From: Streptomyces sp. NBS 14/10
GTDB taxonomy: Bacteria; Actinomycetota; Actinomycetes; Streptomycetales; Streptomycetaceae
Direction of reading: 5' to 3'
Length of the DNA stretch: 64,000 bases
Assembly: GCF_002224125.1 (NCBI RefSeq)
Contig: NZ_NCSM01000011.1
Span: 124,001 to 188,000, forward strand
Position 1 is the stretch's first letter; each line of letters opens with the position of its first letter. The notes below the pieces were generated by a model, which searched no databases, was not told the DNA's origin, and was given only the letters and a program-made list of their open reading frames with translations. The position numbers were made by a program, and so were the translations under genes. Of the stretch, positions 44,057 to 52,479 are shown piece after piece.

Positions 44057-44626
44057 TCAGGTGGTGGCGGGTCCTGGCGGCAGGTGGACCGTCATGATCA
44101 GGTGGCAGGCTTCGGCACCTGAGCCGCGGTACGTATGAGGCGCGTCGCCGTCGAAGGTGGCGGTCTGTCCGGCTTCGACGGTGTGCTCGGCGCCGTCGAC
44201 GACCAGCGCCATCCGGCCGTAGGTGACGCTGATGGTTTCCACGACCCCGGCCTGGTGGGGATGGCTGGGGCATTCCTCGCCCGGTTCCAGCCGCCACCGC
44301 CACACCTCGACGGGGGCCGGGCCCGAGGCCGTCAGCATGAGCCGGGCCTCGCTCCCCCGCGGTCCGGTCCGCAGCGGTGCGACGGCGTCGGCGGCCACGA
44401 CGCGAACACGACCTTCGGCCGGCCCTTGCATCAGGGCGGACACCGAAATGCCGAGCGTGTCGGCGAGTCTGACCAGGGTGGCCAGGTTGGGGTTGCCCTG
44501 GGCCTTCTCCAGCCCGACCAGGGCTCCCTTGCTGACCTGGGCGCGCCGGCTGAGTTCATCCAGGGACAGGCCCGCACGGGCGCGGGCCGCCCGCACGTTG
44601 TTCGCGACCGTCCGAGTAAGGCCCAT
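44057..44626 (-). CDS. XRE-cupin regulator
   Basis: A 189-residue protein with an N-terminal Xre-type helix-turn-helix (residues 8-62, LSLDELSRRAQVSKGALVGLEKAQGNPNLATLVRLA, in parts) and a C-terminal cupin (HPHQAGVVETISVTYGRM, DAPHTYRG). ATG 44626 begins directly opposite the broken EamA gene, the classic setting for a regulator of an EamA exporter. With its transporter decayed, the regulator may be an orphan. Confidence 0.87.
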   Translation of the reverse strand: MGLTRTVANNVRAARARAGLSLDELSRRAQVSKGALVGLEKAQGNPNLATLVRLADTLGISVSALMQGPAEGRVRVVAADAVAPLRTGPRGSEARLMLTASGPAPVEVWRWRLEPGEECPSHPHQAGVVETISVTYGRMALVVDGAEHTVEAGQTATFDGDAPHTYRGSGAEACHLIMTVHLPPGPATT

Positions 44627-45377
44627 GTGCTGCGTACCGTGATGATCGCGGCCCCGGCCAGTCTCGCCGTCGAGCTGCTGCTGTGGCCGTTGCTCGGCGC
44701 CTCGTTCAGCGCCGACACCCTCGGCTGGGGCGCCGCGTCGGGCATCGCCTCGGCCGCCGCGTTCGCCCTGCTCTACCGCACTCTGGCGATCGGCCCGATG
44801 AACGTGCTGTCGCCCGTGACCGCGCTGGTGTCCGCCGCGCTGCCCGTCGGTGTGGGATTGCTGCAGGGCGAGCACCTGGGCGCTGCCGGACTGGTGGGGC
44901 TGCCGCTCGCACTGGTGGCGGTGGTGCTGGTCAGCGCCGGACACGGCGCGGGCTCGGCGCGCCCCTCACGTACGGCGCTGCTGCTGGCCTTGGGCGCGGG
45001 CGCCGCCATCGCCCTTCAGCTGATCTTTTTGCACCAGGCGCCGTCCGACAGCGGGGTGGCCCCGCTGATCGTGGGCCGGGCGGTGTCCTCCGCTGTCACC
45101 CTGGTGGCGGCAGGGATGATGCACCGCAGGCTGGGCCCCGAGCGACCCGCGTACGCGATGTCGGCCGCCGCGGGTGTGCTGGACTCCGTGGCGAATCTGC
45201 TGTTCCTGTTTGGCCGCCCGCAGCGGGGACCTCACCGTGGTCGCCGTGATCACCGCCCTCTACCCGGCCGGTACGGTCCTGCTGGCCCGCGGTGTGCTCG
45301 CCGAGCGCATCCACCGCGGCCAGGTCATCGGCCTGGGCACCGCCGCCGTCGCCGTCAGCCTCCTCGCCATGACCTGA
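44627..45377 (+). pseudogene. EamA-family transporter, 5'-truncated and frameshifted
   Basis: DMT-superfamily membrane protein. The visible reading begins IAAPASLAVELLLWPL and lacks the first helix expected for the family. Good homology runs to DSVANLLFLF; an extra T at about 45210 shifts the frame, and the tail AARSGDLTVVAVITALYPAGTVLLARGVLAERI (in parts) continues to 45377. The first start (GTG 44627) adjoins the divergent regulator gene, leaving no room for a full N-terminus. Two lesions favour a real pseudogene. Confidence 0.75.
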
Positions 45378-45417
45378 GCAGGTCCGCGCGCGTACGTACG
45401 AGCTTCCCGTGTTCTCC

Positions 45418-46155
45418 TCAGACGTCCAGCGCGCATGAGGCCGACGGTGGCGTGGCGGTGTCGCTGAGCAGGCCCTCGACCTCGCTGTGGGCGGTGTCCA
45501 CGATGGACCGTACGCAGGCCGCGGCATCCGCCGGGCGCCCCTCGGCGACGGCCTGCGCGACTTCCTGGTGGCGCCGGACCGCCGCCTCGTCGACCCGCTC
45601 CGGCATCAGGCTCAGCTCGCGGCGGGCGGTCAGCAACTCCTCCGTGACCTCGGCGAGCTGGGCGAACATCCCGTTGCCCGACGCGCTGAGCAGCGCCCGG
45701 TGGAACGCGGCGTCCGCCGCGACGAACCCGGCCGTGTCCGCCTCGGCGGCCGCGGTCGCCATCGCCCGGGCGTGCACCAAGAGCGCCTTGCAGGTTTCGT
45801 CGTCGCCCGACGCCGCGGCGAGCGCGGCCGCGGACGGCTCGACGGCGGCGCGCAGTTCCGCCAGTTCGCGCAGCTGGGCCCCGCGGTGCGGTGAGTTCAG
45901 CCGCCAGCGGATGACCTGGGGGTCGTACAGGTTCCACTCGGTCATCGGCCGTACGGTGATGCCGACGCGGGGGCGGGAGGTGACGACCCGCTTGGACTCC
46001 AGCACTCGGACCGCCTCCCGGGCGACGGTCCGTGAGACGCCATAGCGCTCCTGGACGTCCTCCAGGCGCAGCACCTCGCCGGCGCGGGTCTCCTCCGCGG
46101 CGAGGGACAGGCCGATCTGGTCCACCACCTGTCCGTGCAGCCCTTGCAGTTCCAC
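45418..46155 (-). CDS. FadR-type GntR regulator of the sugar-acid cassette
   Basis: A 245-residue regulator with a winged helix at residues 5-70 (LRLEDVQERYGVSRTVAREAVRVLESKRVV) and an FCD domain (DAAFHRALLSASGNGMF). It is the last gene of the dehydratase-kinase-aldolase operon, 49 bases after the aldolase, and resembles gluconate/galactonate (DgoR-like) regulators. It likely represses its operon and the divergent transporter, possibly through the TGGTGCTATCA site at 49714. Confidence 0.9.
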   Translation of the reverse strand: MELQGLHGQVVDQIGLSLAAEETRAGEVLRLEDVQERYGVSRTVAREAVRVLESKRVVTSRPRVGITVRPMTEWNLYDPQVIRWRLNSPHRGAQLRELAELRAAVEPSAAALAAASGDDETCKALLVHARAMATAAAEADTAGFVAADAAFHRALLSASGNGMFAQLAEVTEELLTARRELSLMPERVDEAAVRRHQEVAQAVAEGRPADAAACVRSIVDTAHSEVEGLLSDTATPPSASCALDV

Positions 46156-46204
46156 GCGCTCCCCGTTTCCGTCCTGCTCTACCGCCCTCGACCGTCCCGG
46201 GGTT

Positions 46205-46825
46205 TCAGCGGGCCTGTGCGAGGCGGCCGAGGAGCGTGGTCACCCGCTCGCCCGCCGCCTGGGCGCCGCCCGAGGTGAGCGCCGAGCCCATGCCGCAGGC
46301 GATGGCCCCGGCCGCGATCCACTCCGGTGCGTTGTCTATTGTCACACCACCAGTGGGGATCACGGGGGCCTGGGGTAGCGCGGCCCGTACGTCGCGCAGC
46401 CAGGTGGGCGATGCGCCGGAGGCCGGGAAGAGCTTGAGCGCGTCCGCCCCCTCCTCCAGGGCGCGGACCATTTCGGTCGGGGTGGCGACGCCGGGGAAGA
46501 CCGGCACGCCGTACCGGTGTCCGGTGCGGATCACCTCCGGGTGCAGGCTCGGCGACACCAGGAACCGGGCGCCCGCCTCCACCGCGGCCCGCGCGGCGGG
46601 GGCGTCGATGACCGTGCCGGCGCCGACCAGGGCATCCGGCCGTTCCGCGGTCAACTCGGCGACGGCGCTCAGCGCGCGCGGCGTGGTCAGCGCCACCTCC
46701 ACGGCGTTCAGCCCGGCGTCGAGCACGGCCACGGCCGCGGCCAGGGCCTCCCGCGGCCCGGCCGCCCGGACGATCCCGAACACCCGCTGAGCGGTGACGG
46801 CCCGGACGATGTCCCATCGATACAT
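46205..46825 (-). CDS. 2-dehydro-3-deoxyphosphogluconate (KDPG/KDPGal) aldolase
   Basis: A 206-residue class I aldolase. Schiff-base Lys131 in DALKLFPAS; Glu43 in AVEVALTTP; phosphate-binding GG in PTGGVTIDNA. AGGAG precedes ATG 46825. It cleaves 2-keto-3-deoxy-6-phosphogluconate or the galacto epimer to pyruvate and glyceraldehyde-3-phosphate. It is 44 bases behind the kinase gene and belongs to the same operon. Confidence 0.92.
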   Translation of the reverse strand: MYRWDIVRAVTAQRVFGIVRAAGPREALAAAVAVLDAGLNAVEVALTTPRALSAVAELTAERPDALVGAGTVIDAPAARAAVEAGARFLVSPSLHPEVIRTGHRYGVPVFPGVATPTEMVRALEEGADALKLFPASGASPTWLRDVRAALPQAPVIPTGGVTIDNAPEWIAAGAIACGMGSALTSGGAQAAGERVTTLLGRLAQAR

Positions 46826-46869
46826 GAGTGCTCCTGGTGTGGTGCTGTGTGTTTGGTGAGTGCCGGGCA

Positions 46870-47838
46870 TCAGCGGTGGACGGTCTCCGCGGCGCCCGTG
46901 AACGACGACAGCGCGCGATCCAGGCCCCGGCGATCGGGAAGGCCGTCGGTGTCGGTGGTGCACTGCACCACGAGCGCGGCGACCGCGGCCGCCACCGCCA
47001 GACAGCGGTCGTACGGTGCGCCGCTCAGGACCCCGGAGAGAAACCCGGCGGCGAACGCGTCGCCCGCCCCCACCGGGTCGGCGGCCGGTACCCGGAACGC
47101 GTCCTGTCGCCATGTGCCGTCCGCCGTACCGCAGGTGGCCGACTTGTCGCGGTGCTTCACCACGGCCGTGGTGACACCCGCGGCGAGCAGCCCGTGGGCC
47201 GTCGCGCCCAGCAGATCCAGCTCGTCCTCGCCCGCCAGAGTTACGTCCGCCTGCTCAAGCAGCGGCCCCACGACCGTGCGCCAGCGCTCGGGGGTGCCCA
47301 GTTTCAGCCGTACGTTCGGGTCGAAGGAAACCGTCGCGCCGGCCGCGCGGGCCAGCTCCAGCAGCCGCAGCGTCGCCGCGTGGGCGGAGTCCGAGAGCAT
47401 GGGGGTGATCCCCGTGATGTGCACCAGCCGGGCGCCCGCCACCATCTCGGCGGTCAGCTCGCCGGCGGTGAGCCGGGACGCCGCCGAGCCGGCCCGGTGG
47501 TACTGCACATCGATCGCCCGCGCCGGATGGCTGTCCCGCAGCAGCAGCCCGGTGGGCGCGGAGGGATCCACGACGGCGTACGACGTGTCGATGGCGTCCG
47601 CGCGCAGCTGAGCCAGCACGGACCGGCCGGAGGGGTCGTCGCCGACGCGGCCGAGCCAGCGCGTGTGGTGTCCGAGCCTGGCGAGCCCGGTCGCCACGTT
47701 GGACTCCGCGCCCGCCACGGAGCGCCGGAACACCGTCGCCCGCTCCAGCGGCACCCCGGGCTCCGCCACCATCAGAAGCATCGCCTCGCCGCACGTCACG
47801 ACCTCGGGCGCCACCGGCCGCCCGGGTGCGGCGCTCAT
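46870..47838 (-). CDS. kdgK: PfkB-type 2-keto-3-deoxygluconate kinase
   Basis: A 322-residue ribokinase-family sugar kinase. N-terminal RRSVAGAESNVATGLARLG signature region, catalytic Asp in DPVGAGDAFAAGF. The ATG overlaps the dehydratase stop (ATGA). Between an IlvD/Edd dehydratase and a KDPG aldolase, it most likely phosphorylates 2-keto-3-deoxygluconate or -galactonate at C6. The epimer cannot be fixed by sequence. Confidence 0.9.
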   Translation of the reverse strand: MSAAPGRPVAPEVVTCGEAMLLMVAEPGVPLERATVFRRSVAGAESNVATGLARLGHHTRWLGRVGDDPSGRSVLAQLRADAIDTSYAVVDPSAPTGLLLRDSHPARAIDVQYHRAGSAASRLTAGELTAEMVAGARLVHITGITPMLSDSAHAATLRLLELARAAGATVSFDPNVRLKLGTPERWRTVVGPLLEQADVTLAGEDELDLLGATAHGLLAAGVTTAVVKHRDKSATCGTADGTWRQDAFRVPAADPVGAGDAFAAGFLSGVLSGAPYDRCLAVAAAVAALVVQCTTDTDGLPDRRGLDRALSSFTGAAETVHR

Positions 47839-49649
47839 CAGAACGCCTGCCGCGGCGGGGCGGAATCGGTGGAGCCGACCAGGAAGTCGAGATCGGCGCC
47901 GGTGTCGGCCTGGGTGACATGCCGGGTGTAGAGGTACGTCCAGCCGCGGTCGGCGGGCGGCTTCGGCGGTTGCCACTCGGCCCGCCGCTCGTCCAGTTCG
48001 GCGTCCTCGACCAGCATGTCCAGGCGCCGCCCCGGTACGTCGAGCCGGACCTGATCCCCCGTACGTATCAGCGCCAGCGGCCCGCCGACCGCCGCCTCCG
48101 GGGCGACGTGCAGCACACAGGCGCCGAAGGCCGTACCGGACATGCGCGCGTCGGATATCCGCACCATGTCCCGGACCCCGGCGTCGAGGAGCTTCTTGGG
48201 CAGCGGCAAGTTGCCCACCTCCGGCATCCCGGGGTAGCCGCGCGGGCCGAGGTTGCGTACGACGAGGACGGTGTCGGCGGTGACATCGAGGTCGTCGTCC
48301 TCGGCGACGGCCAGATACTCGTCCACGGAGTCGAAGACCAGGGCGGGGCCGGTGTGCCGGAGCAGTGCCGGGTCGGCCGCGGACTGCTTGACGACCGCGC
48401 CGTCGGGCGCGAGGTTGCCACGGACCACGGCGGTGCCGGTGCCGGCGGGCTGCACCGGATTGTCGAGCGGGCGGATCACCTCACGGTCGTACACCTCGGC
48501 GCCCGCGCAGTTGCCGACGAGGCTCCGGCCGGTCACGGTGACGGTGTCGCGGTGCAGCCGGTCCCGCAGATCGTTGATGAGCGCGGGCAGCCCGCCGGCG
48601 TATGCGAACTCCTCCATCAGGAAGCGGCCGGACGGCATCAGGTCCACCAGCAGCGGCAGTTCGGCGCCGAGCCGGTCGAAGTCGTCGAGCGCGAGCGGTA
48701 CGCCGAGCCGGCCGGCCATGGCGAGGAGGTGCACGACGGCGTTGGTGGAGCCGCCGATCGCCGCGTTGACCCGAATGGCGTTCTCGAACGCCTCGCGGGT
48801 CATGATCCGGCCGGGAGTGAGGTCGCTGCCCGCGAGTTCGACGGCGCGGGCGCCGGTGGCCTCGGCGAGTGTGCCGCGGCGGGCGTCCACGGCGGGCAGA
48901 CCGGAGGCGCCCGGCAGCATCATGCCCAGCGCCTCGGCGAGACAGGCCATCGTCGAAGCGGTGCCCATGGTCATGCAGTGGCCCGCCGAGCGGTTCAGCG
49001 ACGACTCGAACTCGGTGAACTCCTCCTGGGTGATCGTGCCCGCCCGCAACTCCTCGGTCATCCGCCAGATGTCCGTACCCGAGCCGACGTTGCGGCCGCG
49101 GAAGCGCCCGTTGAGCATCGGGCCGCCGGTGAAGACGATCGCCGGCACCCCGGCGCTGGCGGCGCCCATCAGCGCGGCGGGGGTGGTCTTGTCGCAGCCG
49201 GTCAGGAGGACGACGGCGTCCAGCGGATTGGCCCGGATCTGCTCCTCGATCTCCATGGCGGCGAGGTTGCGGTAGAGCATCGAGGTCGGGCGGAGGAACG
49301 GCTCGCCCAGCGACATCGCGGGAAACTCCAGCGGGAAGCCGCCCGCCTGCAGCACACCGCGTTTCACGGCGTCGGCGAGGATCTGCAAGTGGCCGTTGCA
49401 CGGCGTCAGTTCGGAGTAGGTGTTGCAGATGCCGATGACGGGGCGGCCGTCGAAGTTATGACCGCCGCGGCCCATGGCGCGCAGATGGTGCCGTGAGATG
49501 AAGCCGTTCTTCCCCCCGTCGCCGAACCAGGCGCGGCTACGGAGGGGGGCGGCGCTGCCGGCATTGGCGGCGACGGTGGCGGCGGTGGCGCTGTCGGTGC
49601 TGTCGGCGGTGTCCGCGGTGGCGGTGGGCGAGGGGTTGAGCGCGGCCAT
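47838..49649 (-). CDS. IlvD/Edd-family sugar-acid dehydratase
   Basis: A 603-residue iron-sulfur dehydratase. Cluster ligands Cys84 (LTPCN), Cys152 (TGCDKTTP) and Cys225 (AGHCMTMGTAST) have the spacing of arabinonate/xylonate/galactonate dehydratases. The N-terminal 35 residues are low-complexity Thr/Ala/Asp. GAAAGG precedes ATG 49649. It is the first gene of the operon and supplies 2-keto-3-deoxy acid to the kinase. Branched-chain dihydroxyacid dehydratase is unlikely in this context. Confidence 0.9.
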   Translation of the reverse strand: MAALNPSPTATADTADSTDSATAATVAANAGSAAPLRSRAWFGDGGKNGFISRHHLRAMGRGGHNFDGRPVIGICNTYSELTPCNGHLQILADAVKRGVLQAGGFPLEFPAMSLGEPFLRPTSMLYRNLAAMEIEEQIRANPLDAVVLLTGCDKTTPAALMGAASAGVPAIVFTGGPMLNGRFRGRNVGSGTDIWRMTEELRAGTITQEEFTEFESSLNRSAGHCMTMGTASTMACLAEALGMMLPGASGLPAVDARRGTLAEATGARAVELAGSDLTPGRIMTREAFENAIRVNAAIGGSTNAVVHLLAMAGRLGVPLALDDFDRLGAELPLLVDLMPSGRFLMEEFAYAGGLPALINDLRDRLHRDTVTVTGRSLVGNCAGAEVYDREVIRPLDNPVQPAGTGTAVVRGNLAPDGAVVKQSAADPALLRHTGPALVFDSVDEYLAVAEDDDLDVTADTVLVVRNLGPRGYPGMPEVGNLPLPKKLLDAGVRDMVRISDARMSGTAFGACVLHVAPEAAVGGPLALIRTGDQVRLDVPGRRLDMLVEDAELDERRAEWQPPKPPADRGWTYLYTRHVTQADTGADLDFLVGSTDSAPPRQAF

Positions 49650-49713
49650 GCGCGATGTCCTTTCCGTGCGCTGAGGTGGCCGTGACCAAGCTGTGTCCCA
49701 TCCACCTCTTCAA

Positions 49714-49724
49714 TGGTGCTATCA
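49714..49724. promoter_or_regulatory. candidate GntR half-symmetric site
   Basis: TGGTGCTATCA resembles the FadR-type pattern TGGTnnnACCA with one mismatch and lies in the AT-richer middle of the divergent promoter between the dehydratase and transporter genes. Weak on its own; supported by the FadR-type regulator in the operon. Confidence 0.3.
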
Positions 49725-49786
49725 AATCACGATACCTTCCGTCACCGTCCAGAGGATCAATGTCGAAACTCCTGGGAGAGAGCCGC

Positions 49787-51103
49787 ATGGAAGCTAAAGT
49801 GATGAAAACGGTCACCTGGCGGCTGATGCCGTTCCTGGTGCTGCTCTATTTGGTCGCCTATGTCGACCGGTCGAACGTCGGGTTCGCCAAGCTGACACTC
49901 CAAGACGAACTGGGGCTGTCCAGCGCCGCGTTCACCCTCGGCCAAGTCGCGTTCTTCGTCGCGTACGCGATCTTCGAAGTGCCCAGCAACATCCTTCTCG
50001 AGCGGTTCGGAGCGCGCCGCTGGTTCACCAGGATCATGGTCAGCTGGGGCCTGGTCACCGTCCTCACGGCCCTGGTCTCCACCGCCTGGCAGTTCTACGC
50101 CGCCCGTTTTCTGCTCGGCGTGGCCGAAGCGGGGTTCTACCCCGGCGTCCTCTACTACCTGACCAAGTGGTACCCGTACCGCTACCGGGCGCGGATGACC
50201 GGCTGGTTCATGATGGCGTCCCCGCTCGCCTTCATCATCGGCAATCCGCTCATGGGCGCGCTCGGCGACCTGGACGGCACGCTCGGCCTGGAAGGCTGGC
50301 AGTGGATCTTCGTTGCCACCGGGCTCCCCGCCATACTGCTCGCCGTCGTCACTCTCCGTATCCTCCCGGACGGCCCGGACGGGGTGCGCTGGCTGACCGC
50401 GGACGAGAAGGGCTGGATCGCCGATGAACTCGCCCGAGAGTCGGACGCGCTGGGCCCGGCCCACGAGAACCCGCTGAGCGCACTGCGCGACAAGCGCGTC
50501 GTGTGGATGGCGCTGTACTTCCTGTGCTTCCCCCTCGGCGCCTACGGCCTCAGCTTCTGGCTGCCGACCATCGTCGACGGCTTCGGTGGCCTGTCCTCCA
50601 CGGCCACCGGGTTCATCACCGCCATCCCCTATGTCTTCGTCGCCCTCGGCCTGTACGCCGTGCCCAAGCTCGCCGACCGCAGCGGCTCCCGCTACCCGTG
50701 GATCGCCGCCACCACGGCCGTGGGCGCCCTGGGCCTGGCCGCCACCGCGCTGGTGGACAACCACGTGCTGCAGATGGCGCTCATCAGCGTGGCCGCGGTG
50801 GGCATCTTCGCCGGACAGCCGGTGCTCTGGTCGCTGCCTTCCCGGTTCCTCACGGGCGTTCAGGCCGCCTCGGGCATCGCCATGATCAACGCCGTGGGCA
50901 ACCTGGGCGGCGGATTCGGCCCCATGGGGATCGGGGTGATCGTGGACCGCACCTCGTCCCCTGTCACCGGTCTGTGGTTCCTGGTCGCCGCGATGGCCGT
51001 GGCCACCGTCGCCACCTTCGGCATCAAGCGGGTGATCGAGGGCCGGCCCGACATCGCGGACGCGCAGCAGCGGGACACCGAACTCGGGCGCTCCACGGTC
51101 TGA
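49787..51103 (+). CDS. MFS sugar-acid (ACS-family) transporter
   Basis: A 438-residue, 12-helix anion:cation symporter-type MFS protein. Signature LVAYVDRSNVGFAK after helix 1 and RFLLGVAEAGFYPGVLYYLTKWYP in helix 4-5 match glucarate/galactonate/phthalate porters. ATG 49787 follows GGGAGAG; ATG 49760 in the same frame with GAGGA is an alternative. Divergent from the dehydratase operon, it most likely imports the aldonate substrate. Confidence 0.9.
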   Translation: MEAKVMKTVTWRLMPFLVLLYLVAYVDRSNVGFAKLTLQDELGLSSAAFTLGQVAFFVAYAIFEVPSNILLERFGARRWFTRIMVSWGLVTVLTALVSTAWQFYAARFLLGVAEAGFYPGVLYYLTKWYPYRYRARMTGWFMMASPLAFIIGNPLMGALGDLDGTLGLEGWQWIFVATGLPAILLAVVTLRILPDGPDGVRWLTADEKGWIADELARESDALGPAHENPLSALRDKRVVWMALYFLCFPLGAYGLSFWLPTIVDGFGGLSSTATGFITAIPYVFVALGLYAVPKLADRSGSRYPWIAATTAVGALGLAATALVDNHVLQMALISVAAVGIFAGQPVLWSLPSRFLTGVQAASGIAMINAVGNLGGGFGPMGIGVIVDRTSSPVTGLWFLVAAMAVATVATFGIKRVIEGRPDIADAQQRDTELGRSTV

Positions 51104-51290
51104 GCCACCCCGGCCGCCCAGCCACCAACTGAACCCTCCGCCGGCTCACCCGGCGCCGAGGCCGCCGAAGCGACTGCGGCCGACGCGCCGGTGGCGGAGG
51201 GGCACCCCGCCGTCGACACCAGCACCGTACTCCTGGACGAACTCCGGGAACACGCCAAGCGCTCCGGGCCCGCGGCGGCATGCACGGCCG

Positions 51291-51755
51291 TCAGGAGTCG
51301 GCAGCGGACACATGGCGAGCCAACTCGTCGGCCAGGCGTTGCATGACCGTGCGGTTGGCGCGCCGCATCGTGGGTCGTACGACCGGGGACAGCAGCCGGT
51401 CGGCGAGAGGGGCGCGTTCCCAGGCGTACGTGAACGAGATGTGGCTGCCGCCGGTTGGCAGCGGTTCGATGGTGTAGGTGCCGTGGGCCACGCGCCGGCC
51501 GGCCGCGCTGACGTTGCGTTCGACGATGCGCCGCGGCGCTTCGGCCTCGACGACCTCGATGGCGACATCGGTCTTGGTACCGCCCAGCGCCGCGGTGACC
51601 GTGGCGCACGATCCGATGCCGCGGTCGGGGCCGCTGTAGCGGTAGTCGGTCAGGTAGTGGTTGGTGAATCGCTCGTGGTGAGCCATGACATCGAGGAAGT
51701 CGTAGACCTGCTCGGGCGTCTGCGGTACGTCGATCGACACGGTGACGGGGATCAT
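51291..51755 (-). CDS. SRPBCC-fold protein
   Basis: A 154-residue START/polyketide-cyclase-like helix-grip protein (TVSIDVPQTPEQVYDFLDVMAHHERFTNHYL, in parts; YTIEPLPTGGSHISFTYAWE). It binds hydrophobic ligands; no enzymatic residue can be assigned. The ATG at 51755 lies inside the first of two TetR palindromes, so repressor binding would cover its start. It is divergent from the TetR gene. The 187 bases beyond its stop (51104-51290) contain no supported gene. Confidence 0.85.
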   Translation of the reverse strand: MIPVTVSIDVPQTPEQVYDFLDVMAHHERFTNHYLTDYRYSGPDRGIGSCATVTAALGGTKTDVAIEVVEAEAPRRIVERNVSAAGRRVAHGTYTIEPLPTGGSHISFTYAWERAPLADRLLSPVVRPTMRRANRTVMQRLADELARHVSAADS

Positions 51756-51793
51756 GTACCAGACGGTACACGCCCCATGTACCGATTGGTACA
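51755..51793. promoter_or_regulatory. twin TetR operator
   Basis: Two copies of TGTACC-N4-GGTACA, at 51755-51770 (spacer AGAC) and 51778-51793 (spacer GATT), lie 23 bases centre to centre between the SRPBCC and TetR genes. The arms are identical and perfectly symmetric. Confidence 0.85.
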
Positions 51794-51801
51794 CTCGCGA
51801 T

Positions 51802-52428
51802 GTGGTGAATACGAACGACGCGCATTCCGAGGGCGAGACCGGGCAGGGCACGGACGGGGACCGGGACCGGGACCGGGACCGGCGTACACAACTGGTGGAG
51901 GCGGCGGTCGACCACGTCGCGGCGCACGGCATCGCGGACCTGAGCCTGCGCCGCCTGGGCGCCGCGATCGGCGTCAGTCACCGCATGCTGATCCACTACT
52001 TCGGCTCCAAGGAACAGCTGCTCATCGAGATCGTCCGGACGTCGGAGCGGCGCCAGCGCGATCTGCTGTCCCAGCTGCGCCTGGAGCCCGGTCTCTCGCC
52101 CGCCGATGTCGCGCGGCGGCTGTGGCGGCAGCTGACCGACCCTCGGCTGGCCGGTCAGGAACGGCTCTTCTTCGAGGTCTGCGGGCAGGCGCTGCGGGGC
52201 CGCCCGGAGGCGGCCCCGGTCCTCGAAGGGCTCGTGACGGACTGGCTGGAACCGCTTGTGGCCGCCGAGACCGGCGCAGGGGCGGGCCCCGCCGTGGCCC
52301 GGAACCGCGCCAGGCTGGGGCTCGCCACCGTCCGCGGTCTGCTGCTCGATCTGCTCGCCACCGGTGACCGCGCCGGTGTCGACGCGGCGATGGAGGAGTT
52401 CCTGCGGCTGTTCTACGGCTCGGAGTGA
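51802..52428 (+). CDS. TetR family regulator
   Basis: A 208-residue regulator. The first 30 residues include a (DR)n run from GACCGG hexamers (about 51858-51884), followed by a DNA-binding domain (LSLRRLGAAIGVSHRMLIHYFGSKEQLLIEI). The start is GTG 51802 or 51805, less than ten bases after the second operator, and TACACT lies seven bases upstream, suggesting a leaderless transcript. It most likely represses itself and the SRPBCC gene. Confidence 0.87.
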   Translation: MVNTNDAHSEGETGQGTDGDRDRDRDRRTQLVEAAVDHVAAHGIADLSLRRLGAAIGVSHRMLIHYFGSKEQLLIEIVRTSERRQRDLLSQLRLEPGLSPADVARRLWRQLTDPRLAGQERLFFEVCGQALRGRPEAAPVLEGLVTDWLEPLVAAETGAGAGPAVARNRARLGLATVRGLLLDLLATGDRAGVDAAMEEFLRLFYGSE

Positions 52429-52479
52429 AAGCCGCTGACCACGCGCAGCAGCCGAACCGGGCCAAGGGAACACCGGATG

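Noticed and set aside
47838..49649. Branched-chain amino acid dihydroxyacid dehydratase (IlvD proper)
   Set aside because: Coupling to a KDG kinase and KDPG aldolase and the cysteine spacing point to a sugar-acid dehydratase.
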